From Mycteria americana (Eukaryota > Chordata > Aves > Ciconiiformes > Ciconiidae): a stretch of 64,000 bases of DNA. The stretch lies in assembly GCF_035582795.1 (NCBI RefSeq), contig NC_134366.1, positions 106,461,756 to 106,525,755 on the forward strand, written 5' to 3'. Below are positions 35,275-48,879 of this stretch, in pieces. Within the stretch, counting starts at the first letter, position 1. Each line of letters starts with the position of its first letter. Under the pieces are notes generated by a model. The model made no database searches and was not told the DNA's origin. It worked only from the letters and a program-made list of their open reading frames with translations. The translations under genes were made by a program, and so were the position numbers.

Positions 35275-38200
35275 TTTTCACTTGCTCTTAAATTTTTCAC
35301 ATTGTTGAAGTCCAAATGTGTTACCTGTGAGCAAATTCAACTTTTTTCCATCTCTTAAAATTAATTTGTATAAATTTACTGCTTATGAATGGCAATAGCT
35401 TGACAGCTCTGAGAAAAACACATCTCTTTTTAGCTACAGAGTGGGTGCAGGCTGGACCTGCGATTCCTTAGCTAAGGCTTTTACATCAAACCTGAATGGG
35501 TCATATGCAGGGAGAGGTCAGCACTGTCCGGGCTTTTTATATGTCTGGAATCAAGGAGGTTGTGGTAAAAGTTTCATTCCCAGGTTTTTCTCTGTTGTCT
35601 TCTCTCTTATTGACTCTGTTTACTACAACGAACCTCTCGGTGCATAAGCCAATATCCACTGAAGTCAGCAGAAATTTTTCTGGCTAACATGCTCTGCTTC
35701 ACCCTCATATAAAAACTCCAACAATGAGATGGCTGCAAGAGGATTACACTGCATGCAGCCTCCACTGTCTGCCATGTGGTTAGCACCCAGAATGTATCAG
35801 ACTTCGCCCAATCATCCTGGAAAATAATATGTTTTATAAAGAGCATAAATCAGCACCTCTAAGCACAAATAAAACAGCTATCTACCATGAACAAGAACTG
35901 TGCAATCTGGGCCTCCAAGTAACCCATCCACTATAAAGATACTGTAGCTTGTTCTTTAACAATACTCATTTATATTCTCCTTACTTTCCTTGCAAGTTCC
36001 TCTGATTTCACCTGTGTTTGCCAACAACTAAAAACTCTGCAACACAAAATGAAAGACAAAATCTGTGTGGTACTGGTACATTTTAGCTAGAAAACTTGAA
36101 GATGTTAATATTGCACTGTATCTTGTTGCAATGACATTGTAGTATATCATATTGTTACTAGCTTAGGATATTATGTTGCAAGCAAACCAAAGTAACATCA
36201 AATGACTGATTCAATTTTCTTTTTATTTCTAACATCCATTGGTATCGAGACCCAGTTTTCAAATTCCTTTTTTGATGCCTATGTTAAATGTGTAACTTAA
36301 ATCTAGCTCAGACTGACCAACACTGGGAAAAAACATCAATGATCTTACCATTGCTCACTAGCCATGTAAATATGAAGGTACTCCCTCCAGTTTTCAAGTA
36401 CATGTTTCTTTTGCAAGACCAACACCAGTGACAACTTGATCAGCCATCTTGTAGTCACACTGAGGAAAGGAATATGAATGATTTCCTTACTCACTCTAAA
36501 TGGATGGTCCCTCCCGAAGACTCAGTCAATTTGCACTTGTTAATCCTTAGTATTTCTCCTCTCCTTCTCACCTGATCGACAAGGAATAGCTCCATAAGAA
36601 GGAAACCATTTGCCCTACCTGTTCCCCAAGACTAAGGTAGAGCCACCCACCATCCTCTTCTCCTGCCTCTGTGGGTTACACAGGCAACAGGGAAATGTCC
36701 TCCCTTGCCTTGTGGAGAAGCAGGTGACTAGCAGGCAAGTACCCAAATCCACATCAAAAAGAGGAATACAGCAGTCCAAATAACTGTCTGCATATTCTCA
36801 TTTTTACCAGAGTATTCCTACTTCTCCTGTGATACCTGCTGTTCTTAAAATGTTTCTTCAAGCTACCTGGAATGACCTGGTTTCTCCTTTCCTCCATTTT
36901 TTAAGAAACCTAATTAAAAATAACGCATTCATAGCATTGTACTGACCAGAATTTACATATCATTTAAGAGAAACAAACCAAAACAGAAACAAACTGGAGT
37001 ATGCATTCACTGTGCTCGATAGTGTTGTGAGTGAAAATCAAGGGAGGATGGAGACTATAGGAGTTTTTCTTCTACTGAAGTAAATGCTAATGACATTTGA
37101 GCAGCCAATAAACTAACTCAGAAATCAATTAGATTACTACTAGAAAGCCTCCACTCGAGCAAATATCAATATCTCTAGTTGGTCAGAATGTGGCAGTTAA
37201 CAGCATCAACACCTTAAAAAATCTTGTAGATTTTTCTTTTGTACAGCTGTCTAAAATATGTTCTTATCCTGCTAAAGCATGAACCATCTTGAAAATCCCC
37301 CCACCTCAAGTGCTGTTTCATCCCACAGCAGCTGAGGCTGCAGGGGAAGCCATGTGAAACAGTTAGCTATGCAATATCGTCTCACCAATTACCTCACTTA
37401 AACTATAGAGGATACAATCTAAGGCACGTACTCCAAATCAAATAGCGTTTCCCTCTGCAATACTTTCATTCTATGAGGATTGATACCCCAGACGTCCATG
37501 TTGGATACCTATGCTACAATTTTTAAAATTACAGTGTAGGCATGAGAAGTTCCAAGTTTGCTCTGTAATTTCCCTTTGAAAACTCAACAAACACCTGCAA
37601 CATTTTCTTCACTAAAAGGAAATCACATTTTGGCACTGTATTTCCCTGGGGAGAAAAGTCATGAACACCCCAGTATTCATCACCAGTCTGTTTTTGTAAT
37701 CCAGTAACACAATAACCGTGAATCCAGTGATATAGAAAATAAAAGTTCTGAGGCAAACAGCCACCGTTTTTTCAAAGAACTGTGGTGCAGACAGTTTTTA
37801 AACACTGCAGAGTGTGTTTGGGGGAAAAAAGATCCAAAGGCACAGTGACATGAGTGGAAACTGGAAAAGGGAAAAAGGACACTGGCCAAAGCTATAGACA
37901 CCTTGAAGATCATTATTCCTCCTCTTTTACTATTGGAAAAAATTCCACTGAGTGCAAAAGCTTCTCAGTAGTTATTTAGTTAGAAAGGTTGATGTCCAGC
38001 AATGTAAGCTCAAGGGTTCCTAGACCTACCCAAGCTGTCTCCATTTCACTACCAACATTTCTCACCTAAGTACTTCCCAGGGAAATGAAGAACTAAAATA
38101 AATGCTAAGAAATGACAACAGAATGGGATCCTATTAACCCCTTAGTAGAGAGTAAAAACATGAGCATTGCGCACTGCATAAATTGCAAGGGCTGACTGTA

Positions 38201-41200
38201 TTCTCACAGATGCAATTTAGCCTATTTCTACAGCAAATTACTTCAAATATTAGCATTTTCTTGTTTATATCTCAGCAAAAACAAATTTTGTAGCCATATT
38301 GAATAACAGCTACTTACTACACGATTTGTCACCTTTTTCCAAGTAAAAGGGACTTTATAATGAGTAATACTAATATTGTTCATATTTCTGCATTAGATAC
38401 ATGCATATATGCTACTGCCCTCTGCAGAACAGAATTATACCACCTGCAATGCTCTCTTTCAAGCCAGGATATGTTTTTAAAGTATATACAATAGATTTTG
38501 AAGCATTCCACTTCTATCTATATATTCACATAACTCAAAGCATCCTTTCCTGAGTTAGGACCATGTTTTATGAAATCACATTACATCCATTCAGATTTTT
38601 ACATTGCAATTGAAAAGTATTTAGCCAGCAGCTGCATCTTTAAAAACACATCCTGAATTACTGACCAGTTATTAAAACATCAGTAAAACTCCCAAACTGG
38701 GACCTCTAATGATCAGTAGAATTTAAGGGCTATTACAAGGATTTCAAATAAACTCATAAAACTCACAGATAAGTGAGCAGTAAAGCTTAGCTCTCTACTT
38801 AGCTGGGTTATCAACAACAAAATCAGAATAACAAGTTCAGTTAATACTTAAAAAGAGAAAACTGGTCTATGCAGAGGAAGCAGGTAGATCCCTTCCAAAG
38901 ACCTCTATTTCTCAGAATCCCATCTCTTTACAAGATTAATACAGGATTAATATCAGTGCAGCTGTATTTCTGTCACTTTAGCTAACCACAAATATTCTGC
39001 TTCTACATGACATTACCTTAATGCTAGCTAAGTATAACTCGCCACGCTCTGGGGTTATTTGCTGTTGCAATTTTAGCTTGCGTTCATACTTTGTCCCAAG
39101 CAATAAATAAAAAAAAAACCCTACCTGACTAAAATAACTTTTGCCAGAGCCATTTTGATCTTGCCTGTCCCTACTTGCAATTTCTGCTACCTTTGCGGTT
39201 TCTGTTATTAATATATATATATAACCTCGATTAAGCAATACAGTTAGGCCACAGGCTTTCTGCTCTGTTAGGCCTTGTGCTCTGTTAGACTACAGTCTTT
39301 ATGTTCAGGTTACAGAAGTGACCTGGATTTTCCATTTTTCAGAGAATCTATAAAGTAGCAGTTAGTTAATTTGGAGAGAAGAAGGAACAGCAACATACAA
39401 TGCCAAACGTGTAACTAGAAGGCATAAAAAATTGTTTAGAGCCCAGCATGAACCAACAGAGAACAAATTAACAGCGAGAAGCTGGGCAGCAAAGACCAGA
39501 AAAATGACCTGAAAGATGACCTGAAAGAGCGAGAATGCATTGCTGACAGGGAGGCTACAGTGACAGAAACTGGAAAGGATGTAGCAATACGGAAAAATTA
39601 ATAAACTCTCTGAGACTCCTGTTCAAAATACACTCACTGGCTGTTGCTTCTAAAAAGAAGAATCTGCATCAAAAGTAAGAGAAAGACCACAGGCTGCAAG
39701 TGCCCTGAAACACGGCTCGGCACTGCGGAGGGAAATACCCTCCTGGACTCCCCATAAAAGATTCTGTCCCGTTCTCCCTGCCCTTGTCCTGGGAAGCCTG
39801 GGAAGGGTGGCCCTGGCACATGCCACACTGCTTGCTGCTACTTGAATCAATATTCATTTCCTGCTGTTCATTTACTCTCACTACCAGCAATGAACACCAA
39901 CAGGAAGCAGTATGTATCGAAAGCAACATGAAAGGAGGAGAGGAGGCAGACTTGAGTGGGAAGCGGGAAGGAGGAGAAGGTTAAACAGTGAAGCATGTGC
40001 TCCAGGTTACTTCAGGCAACTCAACAGTAGCTGCAGTAAAGCATCACCAACACTTCAGACAATCCTGAAGTAGCTCTGCTGTAAAATGACATCCTGATAC
40101 AGAAGCCATGGCTAACTCTTAGCAAACCTAAAAAGCTACAGATGCCATTTCTGTGTAGGACTTGAACTACTGGACCCGCTAGGAGATGAAGCATGGGAGC
40201 CGGCAATGTAATGCAGAATGTGCCACAGCCAGAGAACATTTCAGAGTGTTGTCAAGAAGCAACTGGGTCAAACACAATCTGATCTCAGTACAATGTTATC
40301 AATGGCTATGTCTGTCTTTCTTGAAGTGGCTCTCAGTCACCCATCTTGTGTGGTGATCTGCTTACCTCCCATATAGCTGCCATGTGCCTCATCTTCCCCA
40401 GATACGATGCCTTGTTCTCCTTGGAGCAGTTTCCACTGTTCCCACAGGAAAAAGGGAATTTGGACACTTGTCCTAGACTAGAGGTCAGAGCAGAGGCAGT
40501 AGCGTGGACTTGCCAGATGCCCAGAACTCAGTCACAAATGACTACAAGTGTGCATGCATGCATGGCACACTTTGGATTTACTGCTTAGGTACAGAGGAGT
40601 CACTGGGCACACAGTGCAAGCTCAGTGAATCCACAATGTGTCAGGTTTGCTGCACACACAGAGCCTGCATGCATGGTGAGCCTGGCGTGACCGGTATGTC
40701 AAAGTCATTGCATGTGCACAGCACTGTGTGTGTGCGGGGCACGTAGCTGGGTGCTAAGCTGCTGGGCAACTGAAGTCCCAGCTGCACTACAGCCCGGCTG
40801 CAGGGCCATTTGCAGGTTCACTGTCTCTACGTACAACTGACTTGAGGGTAGCAGTAGGACAGCCCTTTAGAGACAGTGCAAACCTACCTGTGAATCTCAA
40901 CACATTCCTGACCCGACAGCCCTACAGCCCTAACGGTCATGGAGGTGTAGAGGGCAGCAGCTGCCACTGCAGGAAACAACCCAAAGTGACAGCCCTGTAA
41001 AGAAAAATAGGGATGGAGTATCTGTGAAAGGAAATATCAAATTGCTATCCTATTTCCCTCACTTTCATAAAACTGCTTGAATACATGGTGGCTAAATCTC
41101 CTTAGTTTTGCCAAGGAAATCAAGTCTGCAGAAATGTTATGTCACTCTTGACCTCGTAGTTGGAAATGACAAAGCAGCAAGCACAATGGAGCATAGTTTA

Positions 41201-43651
41201 GTCATAAATAAGCTGGCCCAAATGAGTTGGTCTATCTATACAAACCAGTGCTATGCAAAGAGGGTGTCCTGAAAAAAAGTGTACTTTCATTACTCCAGCA
41301 TAGCTCTCTGCCTAGGCCAAATGCCTCTTTACAGAGCTAATTAGAGCAGAGCACATTAATCCAGACACTCTGCTTATCTTGCCAGCTGCTCCACTGAGAT
41401 GCAGAACACAGTTGTGTCCTTTCAGCCAGCCACAAGACAAACACGTGAATGTCTGCTGTGGAAAATTCATTGTTAGTACCCATTCCGTAGCTGGCAAGTT
41501 CTCATTTGTTACCAGTCTCATGGAGTGACTTCAAAAGATGATGAAAAGGTCCTTGCAAAACTAAGAATCTGGCTGCACATTTAAATATGACAAACACAAA
41601 GGTGGATGTATTAACAAGACCTTTTCATGGAGACAAAAGCAGAACATGTGTCAGGGAAATGAAGCTGGCACCCGGTCTACCCAGCTGATAGCAGTGATGC
41701 TAGGTGAGTGAGTTCAGATACTCTACCAGGGCATTCACGTGAACCAGGAAAAGAAATATTAGTGAACACAAAGTTCTCGCTTATGAGTCGCAGCCTCTTC
41801 GCTAGTGCTTCTGGAGTGCGAAAGTGCACCATCCTGTTTGGGGGAAAAAAATCATGAACTCCTTTTTCATAAAATAGTTGATAGAATGTGCTCAGAACTG
41901 GCCTCTGTATGTGGTTACTCTTTTGGAAAATGATTATATTTTTACATAGTAAAAGAGGTATAACTCACTTTGGTTTCTATTTAACTCCCAACTTCCATTT
42001 GAAAGTTGTCCTTCTGTTAACGTCAGTATCGTTTTGTATTGCTTCAGAAGCCAGACTCTGACCATTTCATAACTTTGCTATAGTGATCGTATTTTAAAAC
42101 TTCTAACTTAGAAGTGGGGAAAATTGGTTATTCTAGGTAATAGAACTGTACAGCACAGCAGCAGTTTAAGATACTGAATCCTACACTGAAATTTTGGGTT
42201 TGTACCTTTTAAAATCTTTGGATGGCATATAAAATTTGAAAGCATCTATTTACTTTTTTTAATTCCCTCCTTGCAATGCTAGTTTTCTGATGGTTTTGTG
42301 AGGATTAGGCTGAATCAAATTTAAGGCTTTTTTTTTCCAAAAAGAGCTGGAATCTGGTCTGTAGCCTCATTTTCAGTAATCTGGAGCTGCTATCAGGCCT
42401 TTGATCACACCAAGCCTTACAGATGGAAAAGTTCTACTTTAAAATTCCCCACGTGTTTGGGGATGTCAATAAAGTTCTTTTAAAGTGTCAGAAGCGATTG
42501 CTCTGTTTGTAGTTTTGCTAATACCAATTACAATGGTATTGTCTCCAGTCAGAAGAGGGTATAAAGAAACAACTAAATGAATGCTTCTTATTCCCCTGCC
42601 GACTCCAGACGGTAAACTACACACAAACACCTAGGCACATAAACGGACGCACACATGCACATGCATGCCACGCTGCTTCCTTGGAAGGAATACATTAAAG
42701 TATTTGCACTTTGGGATAATGAAGGAAACATGTAAATACAGCACTCTATTCTTTCAAGAAAAGCTTTCAAAATGCACATACTCCACTCCCACTAAATTAT
42801 GATAGAAGATGGGTCATAATAGCTGATGTAATAGGCAAGAAGGGAGAATGGAGCACAATTCCCTAAACTCGATAAAATAAGCAATTACTCTTGTTATCTG
42901 AATGGCTCTGTCAGTGGAGAAGTTGTCTGTGTCATAACAGAATCTAACAAAGCCTGTTGCCTTTAAGCATCAAAGGCTTTGGCCTTATTATCTTTCTAAG
43001 ATGTGCATGTATAATAAGTTTTCCCAACAAATGGCGAGGAAGCGTCTCTGGCAAAATATAAAATGGTGATAAACTATGTCCAAATGATTAATTCACAGAA
43101 ATTCTCCATCACACTGCAGCTACATGTGCCCGTCTCTTCTGTTATGCCCTTGGAGATTTTCATACTAAACGTATGTGCATATTTTTCATGGCCACTGATA
43201 TTTGAATTGCAGCCTGCTCCCATGCAGAACATAAAACACTTCAAACTGCATAATGCTGACTAAATTATAAGTTCTCCAGTGGCCCGAGGTAGCAAGGGCC
43301 ATAATAATGAGTGTGCTTAAGTGGTTTGTGTAGATTTTTTTTCCCTTTAATTTTAATGCCCTGACTTGCTGCTGCCTTTTCTAAAGCTAGGGATTGTCTC
43401 ATACAATCATAACAACAGGGAAATAGAAACTGCATTATGCTTTGAAAAAATGTAGGATGAAAAGCAGAAGCTTCAGTCATCAAGCACAGTGACAGCCATT
43501 TCAGCCCTGTCGGTCACATGGAATAGGAAATGCTTTGGTGACTTTGTTCATATTTGTAATCATATTTGGGTGTATAAAGACAATTCAGACCACGTTTACT
43601 GGATACACCAAAAAGCTGCAATCCTTCCAATCACATTCATATTGCACACTC

Positions 43652-43680
43652 AAAAAAATAATAAAATAAAATAAAAAAAT
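43652..43680. repeat. A-rich (AAATA)n tract
   Basis: AAAAAAATAATAAAATAAAA and continuing A-rich sequence; ordinary low-complexity DNA. Confidence 0.9.
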
Positions 43681-44965
43681 ACACAGCTGAAATCTCTTTT
43701 AATTAAAATTATAATGAAACCAGGTAAATGAACTCTGCCAAAATACTGAGAACTTTACTCATGGCATTACAATAGGTCAAAGTGGACATCTGTACGAGCT
43801 GTAATGAACACTTACTGATTTTGCAATGTTTTCAGTGTTCTGGTATTGGTTATTTTTCTTGGTTTTACTCAAAAGACAAATGGATGAAAATGCTTACAGT
43901 GCAGCAATGCTCACTTCCATGGTAATTGGAAAAATATACACAAACTGTGCTAATATCCACGGATGTTTATAGACAGGCAGATAAAAAGGGCCTGGGCATA
44001 TGTTAACTATTTCCATCAACTTCCCCCACCTCTAAATAGAGACCATTTTTGGCCAGCACATTGAGGAGCAAGGAGCTATTGACTTCACAAATCAGTGCAG
44101 AGGAAGAAGGGCTCCTTGCAAAATCCTTTTCATGTGCCCCTCTTTTGTCCTACAATGTTTTGGGAAGCTCATTTTTGCATTCCCTGCTCTACAGAATTGA
44201 GGCAGATGTTTAAACTCACTTCTCACAGGATTCAGACCAACCCCCATCTGCACCTAACCACTTCATCTGGCCTACAGTCTGAGGCCCTCTTTGCAGAGGA
44301 CTGAGAACTGATGTAGCTCAAGTGGTCCTATATCAATATGGCTACACAAATCTTCTTCTGGCACCAGTTTTTGGACCTCTTTTTCATTGTGAAAACACAG
44401 ACTAAATTCTTTTGTAAGCAGTATCAAGACTTAAATGGGAGAATTGAACACACGGACTTCTGCCCTACCTCCAGGTTGCTCCAGAATCCTGGTGTGGAGT
44501 TCCTGGGTCAGGGAGCAGTAAGGGCAGCTCTGTTGGCATAGCAGGAAAAGATCTGCAGTGGCTCTGCCGACTGCCTACAACAGGTAAGAATTCCTGATGC
44601 AACACCAGGACATCCCTGGAAGTATGATCTCTTCCCTTTGGCCTCTCTTACACATCTTGCTTTTTCTCTTTCCATAACTAAGAGTAATGAATACATCTCT
44701 CATTTGGGTGTTTAATTCCCTATTGTTTTGGATACTGTTTAGCCATTTTACTTATTCAAAGCAAGTCCAAAGTGAGACAATAAAACTACTGGTCAGTTTT
44801 TAGAGAGCACAACCCTACTTGTTGCAGTGTCTTGACCCTCTGCAGCTCTTTTCCTCACTTTAATTTTACACTTTGTGATTCAGATATTGGGTTGTAAATG
44901 CAGATTAAAATTCTTTATTTAATCTGTCTTCATACCTGAAATAAAAGCATGGCATAATTCATGGA

Positions 44966-45768
44966 GTCACAGAATGGCTGAGGTTGGAAGGGACGTCTGG
45001 AGGTCATCTTGTCCAACCCTGCCCCGCTCAAGCAGGGCTACCTAAAGCTGGCTGCCCACGACCATGTTAAGATGGCTGTTGAACATCTACAAGGATGGAG
45101 ACTGCACAACCATCTGGTTCCGTCTTCTTTGCACCCTCTCTTCAGATATTTGTACACGCTGACAAGATCCCCCCTGAGCCTTCTGTTCTCTAGGCTAAAC
45201 AGTCCCAGCTCTCCCAGCTTTTCATCATGAGAGATGCTCCAGTCCCTTAATCATCTTAGTGGTCCTTCGCTGGACTCTCTCCAGTTTTCAGTCCACCTCA
45301 CTTTCTGCTCAGCCAACCCATACTTCATCAGCTTCTCCATGAGAATCTTACGGGAGACAGTGTTGAAAGCCTTAACGGAAGTCGATGTAGACAATACCCA
45401 CTGCTCCCCCCTCACCTACCAAGCCAGTCATTTCATTGTAGAAGGTTATCAAGGTGGTCAAGCATGACTTCCCCTGGGTGAATCCATGCTGACTACTCCT
45501 GATGACTTTCTTGTCCCTCATATGCCTGGAAATTGTTTCCAGGATCAGCTGCTCCATCACCTTCAAAGGGATTGAGGTGACGGTGACTGGCCTGTAGTTC
45601 CCTTGGTCCTCCTGCTTGCCCTTCCTGGAGACAGGAGTGATATTTGCTTTCCTCCAGTCCTCAGACACTTCTCCTAGTTGCCATGATCGTTCAGGGATTA
45701 TCGAGAGTGGCCTCACAATGACATCAGCCAGCTGCCTCAGCACTCGTGGGTGCATCCCATCTCCCATC
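44966..45768 (-). mobile_element. CR1 LINE copy with central deletion
   Basis: A minus-strand CR1 with its 3' end at 44966 (CACAGAATGGCTGAGGTTGG). Its 3' UTR and ORF2 C-terminal part run to about 45287. The sequence then jumps at CTGGACTCTCTCCAGTTTTC to the segment TTTCAGTCCACCTCACTTTC. In the copy at 4297-5930 the two sides of that join lie about 560 bp apart (4750 versus 5312). The rest runs through the RT fingers to 45768, where the element is 5'-truncated. It is less decayed than most CR1 here. Confidence 0.93.
45372..45767 (-). pseudogene. CR1 ORF2 RT-fingers fragment, 131 codons open
   Basis: An uninterrupted minus-strand frame that is clearly CR1 reverse transcriptase: GDGMHPRVLRQLADVI at the start, then EDWRKANITPV, NYRPVTVTSI, ILETISRHM, QHGFTQGKSCLTTLI and a final VYIDFR. 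It covers the RT fingers and stops before the active-site aspartates, which fall in the deletion. An open frame of this length implies a fairly young insertion. The methionine at the upstream end is internal to ORF2 and not a real start. The fragment cannot make an active enzyme. Confidence 0.9.
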
Positions 45769-48700
45769 CCAAAATTATTCTATTCAGATATGTGAAGACC
45801 CTTGCTTGCTGAAAAAATAAATGGATGGTCATCTGGCTTCAATCTGTTTCTTTGTCTCTTTCTCTAGCATAACTTGTCCCATATTTTAAACAGTTGAAAC
45901 AGCTACTGTTTGGTACAGTGGAAGTCTCTTGCTCTGAAGTGCTTGAGGGCACTCCAGGCCTGCAAGCACTTGCAGCACAGCAGTCTTCCTGAAGTCAAAG
46001 GTGCTTCACTCGGCCCAAGTGGACAGCTAACCTTCAAAGGGTCTTTTTGAGGAAAGTGCCAATTTTGATTTCTATCCTCATTCAGAGAGCAGTGAGCTGA
46101 GAACTCACCTGTGGCTGCAGGCAGATTTTAATTTAAAACTAAAAATACTACTACTACTAAAAGAGAATAGTCAACTCCACTGATGGTGTGGCATGTAGCC
46201 ATCCTACATAGCACTGTTCTGAGGCAGGCATTCCAGCTCTTAAAGCTGAATAAAATGTTTTCTTTATTGTACTGAACTTTGCTTATCCCCCAAGGTTTTT
46301 CAGAGAAGGTTTGAAAATAAAGGTGTGTTTTAGGAAATCTCATTTACAAAACAGTATGTAAAATAGTCAGGTTCCATTATGTTTTAATGAGCAGGTAAGC
46401 TTTGTTTAGACCTAGCTTCAGAAGTGGAATATTTATACCACCTTCCACAGTAAAACAATGCATCACTCATCTCTTGGGCATTCACGTGTGAATCTTGTCA
46501 AGATCTGTTGCACAGTTTTCAAGTGTCATTTTTAGGATGAAAGATTCTTAGAGAAGTATCTCACAAACAAACTTTCACGAGCTGATTGATGTTTGAGGCA
46601 TCTTGCTGCGAGTAAGACACTGTAGTTTGTTCAAATTAGTTTACAAGATTTCTCATTTCAGCTCATTAAAAGCACAAATGCTGGATGCTAACGACTTATG
46701 GAAGTAAGGTGATTTTTATGTATCCCCTTGGAACACACCCTGTGGTCCCTAGCCCTCTTAGGATTTAATATGTGATGAAAGGTTCAATTTAGAAAAGAGA
46801 AGGCTAAATTAACAATAAAAAGGGCTTCCACCCAGTACTTCAAAAGAACATTTATGACATGCCTCTGAAGTTCTACCTACACTTTATGTTTTAATTAATT
46901 TCTGAGTGAAATACATGCAAATTTTTCAATGCTACTAAACTACACAAGTTTTGAACACTTATCTCACCAGGCCCTCTGGTAAACTAGATCTGCCCTTTTC
47001 TAAATCCAAACCTACTGCTCATAATTATGCTTAGGATAAACAGTCATAAAAACCAGAAACATATTTTTCAAGCAAAATGCTGCACAAAATGGTCACTCAA
47101 ACTGAAAAGCTTACCTAACAAGGCCCTGTTTGTGCAGCTCAGCCTCCTTGTTAAAGGATTTCCTTTCCCCATAAGAAACAAATTCAGCTTTCCTACCAAA
47201 ACCAGCCCTAATGAAACACTTATCAAGAGAAGCAAACGAGCTGATAACTTGGTAATGTGGCCACCTGTCAGTTAGGCACTGGTCCAATGTTACTGACTGA
47301 TTTCATAGAGGCCACAGAAAAAGCATTAGCTTGTAGTAACTTTCAGGTGTAACTGACATGGGATGAATAGATCTGATGTCCCAGAGGGAGTAGGTTGCTT
47401 ATGCTGCAAAATTTTAGTCTCCCCATCTTGGAACATCATCTCTTTGCAAGCTGAAATAAACTGCGGACACATGTTCCCTTTCCTTAAATTACTCTTGTTT
47501 TGATGTTGTTCATGGCATGATTCTAAGACTGCATAAATAAAATACACACCTGTATGTTAACCAAGCACTGGACAGAAGTATGAGTGTAAACTGGCTCCTC
47601 TCATGGCTCTAAGTAAATGCAAGCACTGTAAGACCTACTTTCTAGCTTCTGTGTACCACCCAGTAAAACCCTTGGTCTGGGTCTGTGAGGAATTATCCAC
47701 AGCCAAAAGGAAGCCACAAAGCCGGGTACTTACATCAACCCCTTACACATGCCCGAGTAGTTAGGCGCCTCACTCTGCTTGGATTTACAGTAATGCCTCC
47801 CACACGTTCCAATTACCTAACAGCCCTCCAATTTTTATCTAAAAGCCAGTCAAACCACTTCTCTATCCCACATCTTGCCACCAGCTGAACAAATGTACTA
47901 GCTATAGTTCTTGTGGTTCGAGAGATACCATTGTCACCACCAAATTTTCCTATTAGCATAACTGAACACTTTCCAGAGCCATTTGGCCCATCCTAAGGAG
48001 ACGTTGCTGAAAGACAAAAGGAATAATCGCTGATTACAGAAATATTCTATTGTCAGAATTATATACAGCATTTGTTCTTTATGTTGTTTAATTTAGTTTG
48101 CAGACTGCATCCTTCTGACAATGAAGACAGGTCATAGAGCTTTAGTGATGAAAATGAGCACCTTCAATCCCCTTAATTTATAAAGTATTTAAATCTTTGT
48201 ACTTCTGCAAGGGCTGTCACTTGTGTTATTTGTCCTTCTCTTTTTAATGGATAGTTGTAGTTCCCCTACATTGATCTGAAATCTGACACATTCTTTTCTA
48301 ATTAAGGACATCTAATGGGAAAGTTTCACTTTCCCATGATGCCTGCTACAATAAATCCTTCTAATTATTAATGTATCCAGGCAAGTGACATCTCATTATT
48401 TTGGGTGACTTCACAAAACCATTTGACAGGAAATAATGATGACTCAACCCCGAACCTAAATTTGGAAGAATTTAAGCAGATCAGAGATTTTTCACTACCA
48501 TAAAAATTTTTGATTCATATGGCTTCAACTAAGATACCCCACCTGGAGAGTTCAGGCGAGTTAAACTTCCCACTGCAGTGGGGATGCTGACTGCAATGCA
48601 GAACAACACTGGCGTGTTGTGAGGCCTACGTGAGAACGTGCCCGTCCCCATCACATTTCCCTTCCTTGAGCTTTCTATCCTATTTCTACAGTAAATATAT

Positions 48701-48804
48701 ATCATCATGACTGGGGCAGAGAATGCACAAGGTCAATTTTAGATAGTGCTTAAAACTTGGTTTGGCACTCACTCGCCAGTACTATTTTGTGGGTTCTCCT
48801 TTCC
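45769..48804. other. Unique sequence, no gene seen
   Basis: No gene, RNA or repeat recognised. 48340-48470 looks like a candidate conserved non-coding stretch by composition only. Confidence 0.5.
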
Positions 48805-48839
48805 TGTATATAAACAGGGGGGAAGCTTGTTTATATACA
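48805..48839. promoter_or_regulatory. Perfect 12-bp inverted repeat with TATA/forkhead words
   Basis: Arms TGTATATAAACA (48805-48816) and TGTTTATATACA (48828-48839) are exact reverse complements around an 11-base G-rich loop (GGGGGGAAGCT). Each arm contains TATATAAA, which could serve as a TATA box, and ATAAACA/TGTTTAT, which resembles a forkhead-factor site. It lies just upstream of the GC-rich domain. Whether it binds anything is inference. Confidence 0.5.
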
Positions 48840-48879
48840 ACTGCGTCTGTTTCAGAGAGCATTCGGCGAGCTCACCCAG

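Larger units (their letters stand above)
32034..44965. other. Long unique stretch, no gene seen
   Basis: Nearly 13 kb without a gene, RNA or transposon that I can support. Frames up to 123 codons (32776-33147, plus) have no recognisable domain. Simple repeats: (CT)n at 35256-35274 and an A/AAATA tract at 43652-43680. GCATGCATGCATG-type words occur at 40551-40566. Parts of 34370-34770 and 42890-43060 look like candidate conserved non-coding elements. Confidence 0.5.

Noticed and set aside
40540..40690. Repeated GCATGCATGCATG words as a possible Z-DNA or binding array
   Set aside because: Only two short occurrences 120 bp apart in unique DNA; no periodic array or dyad long enough to support a feature.
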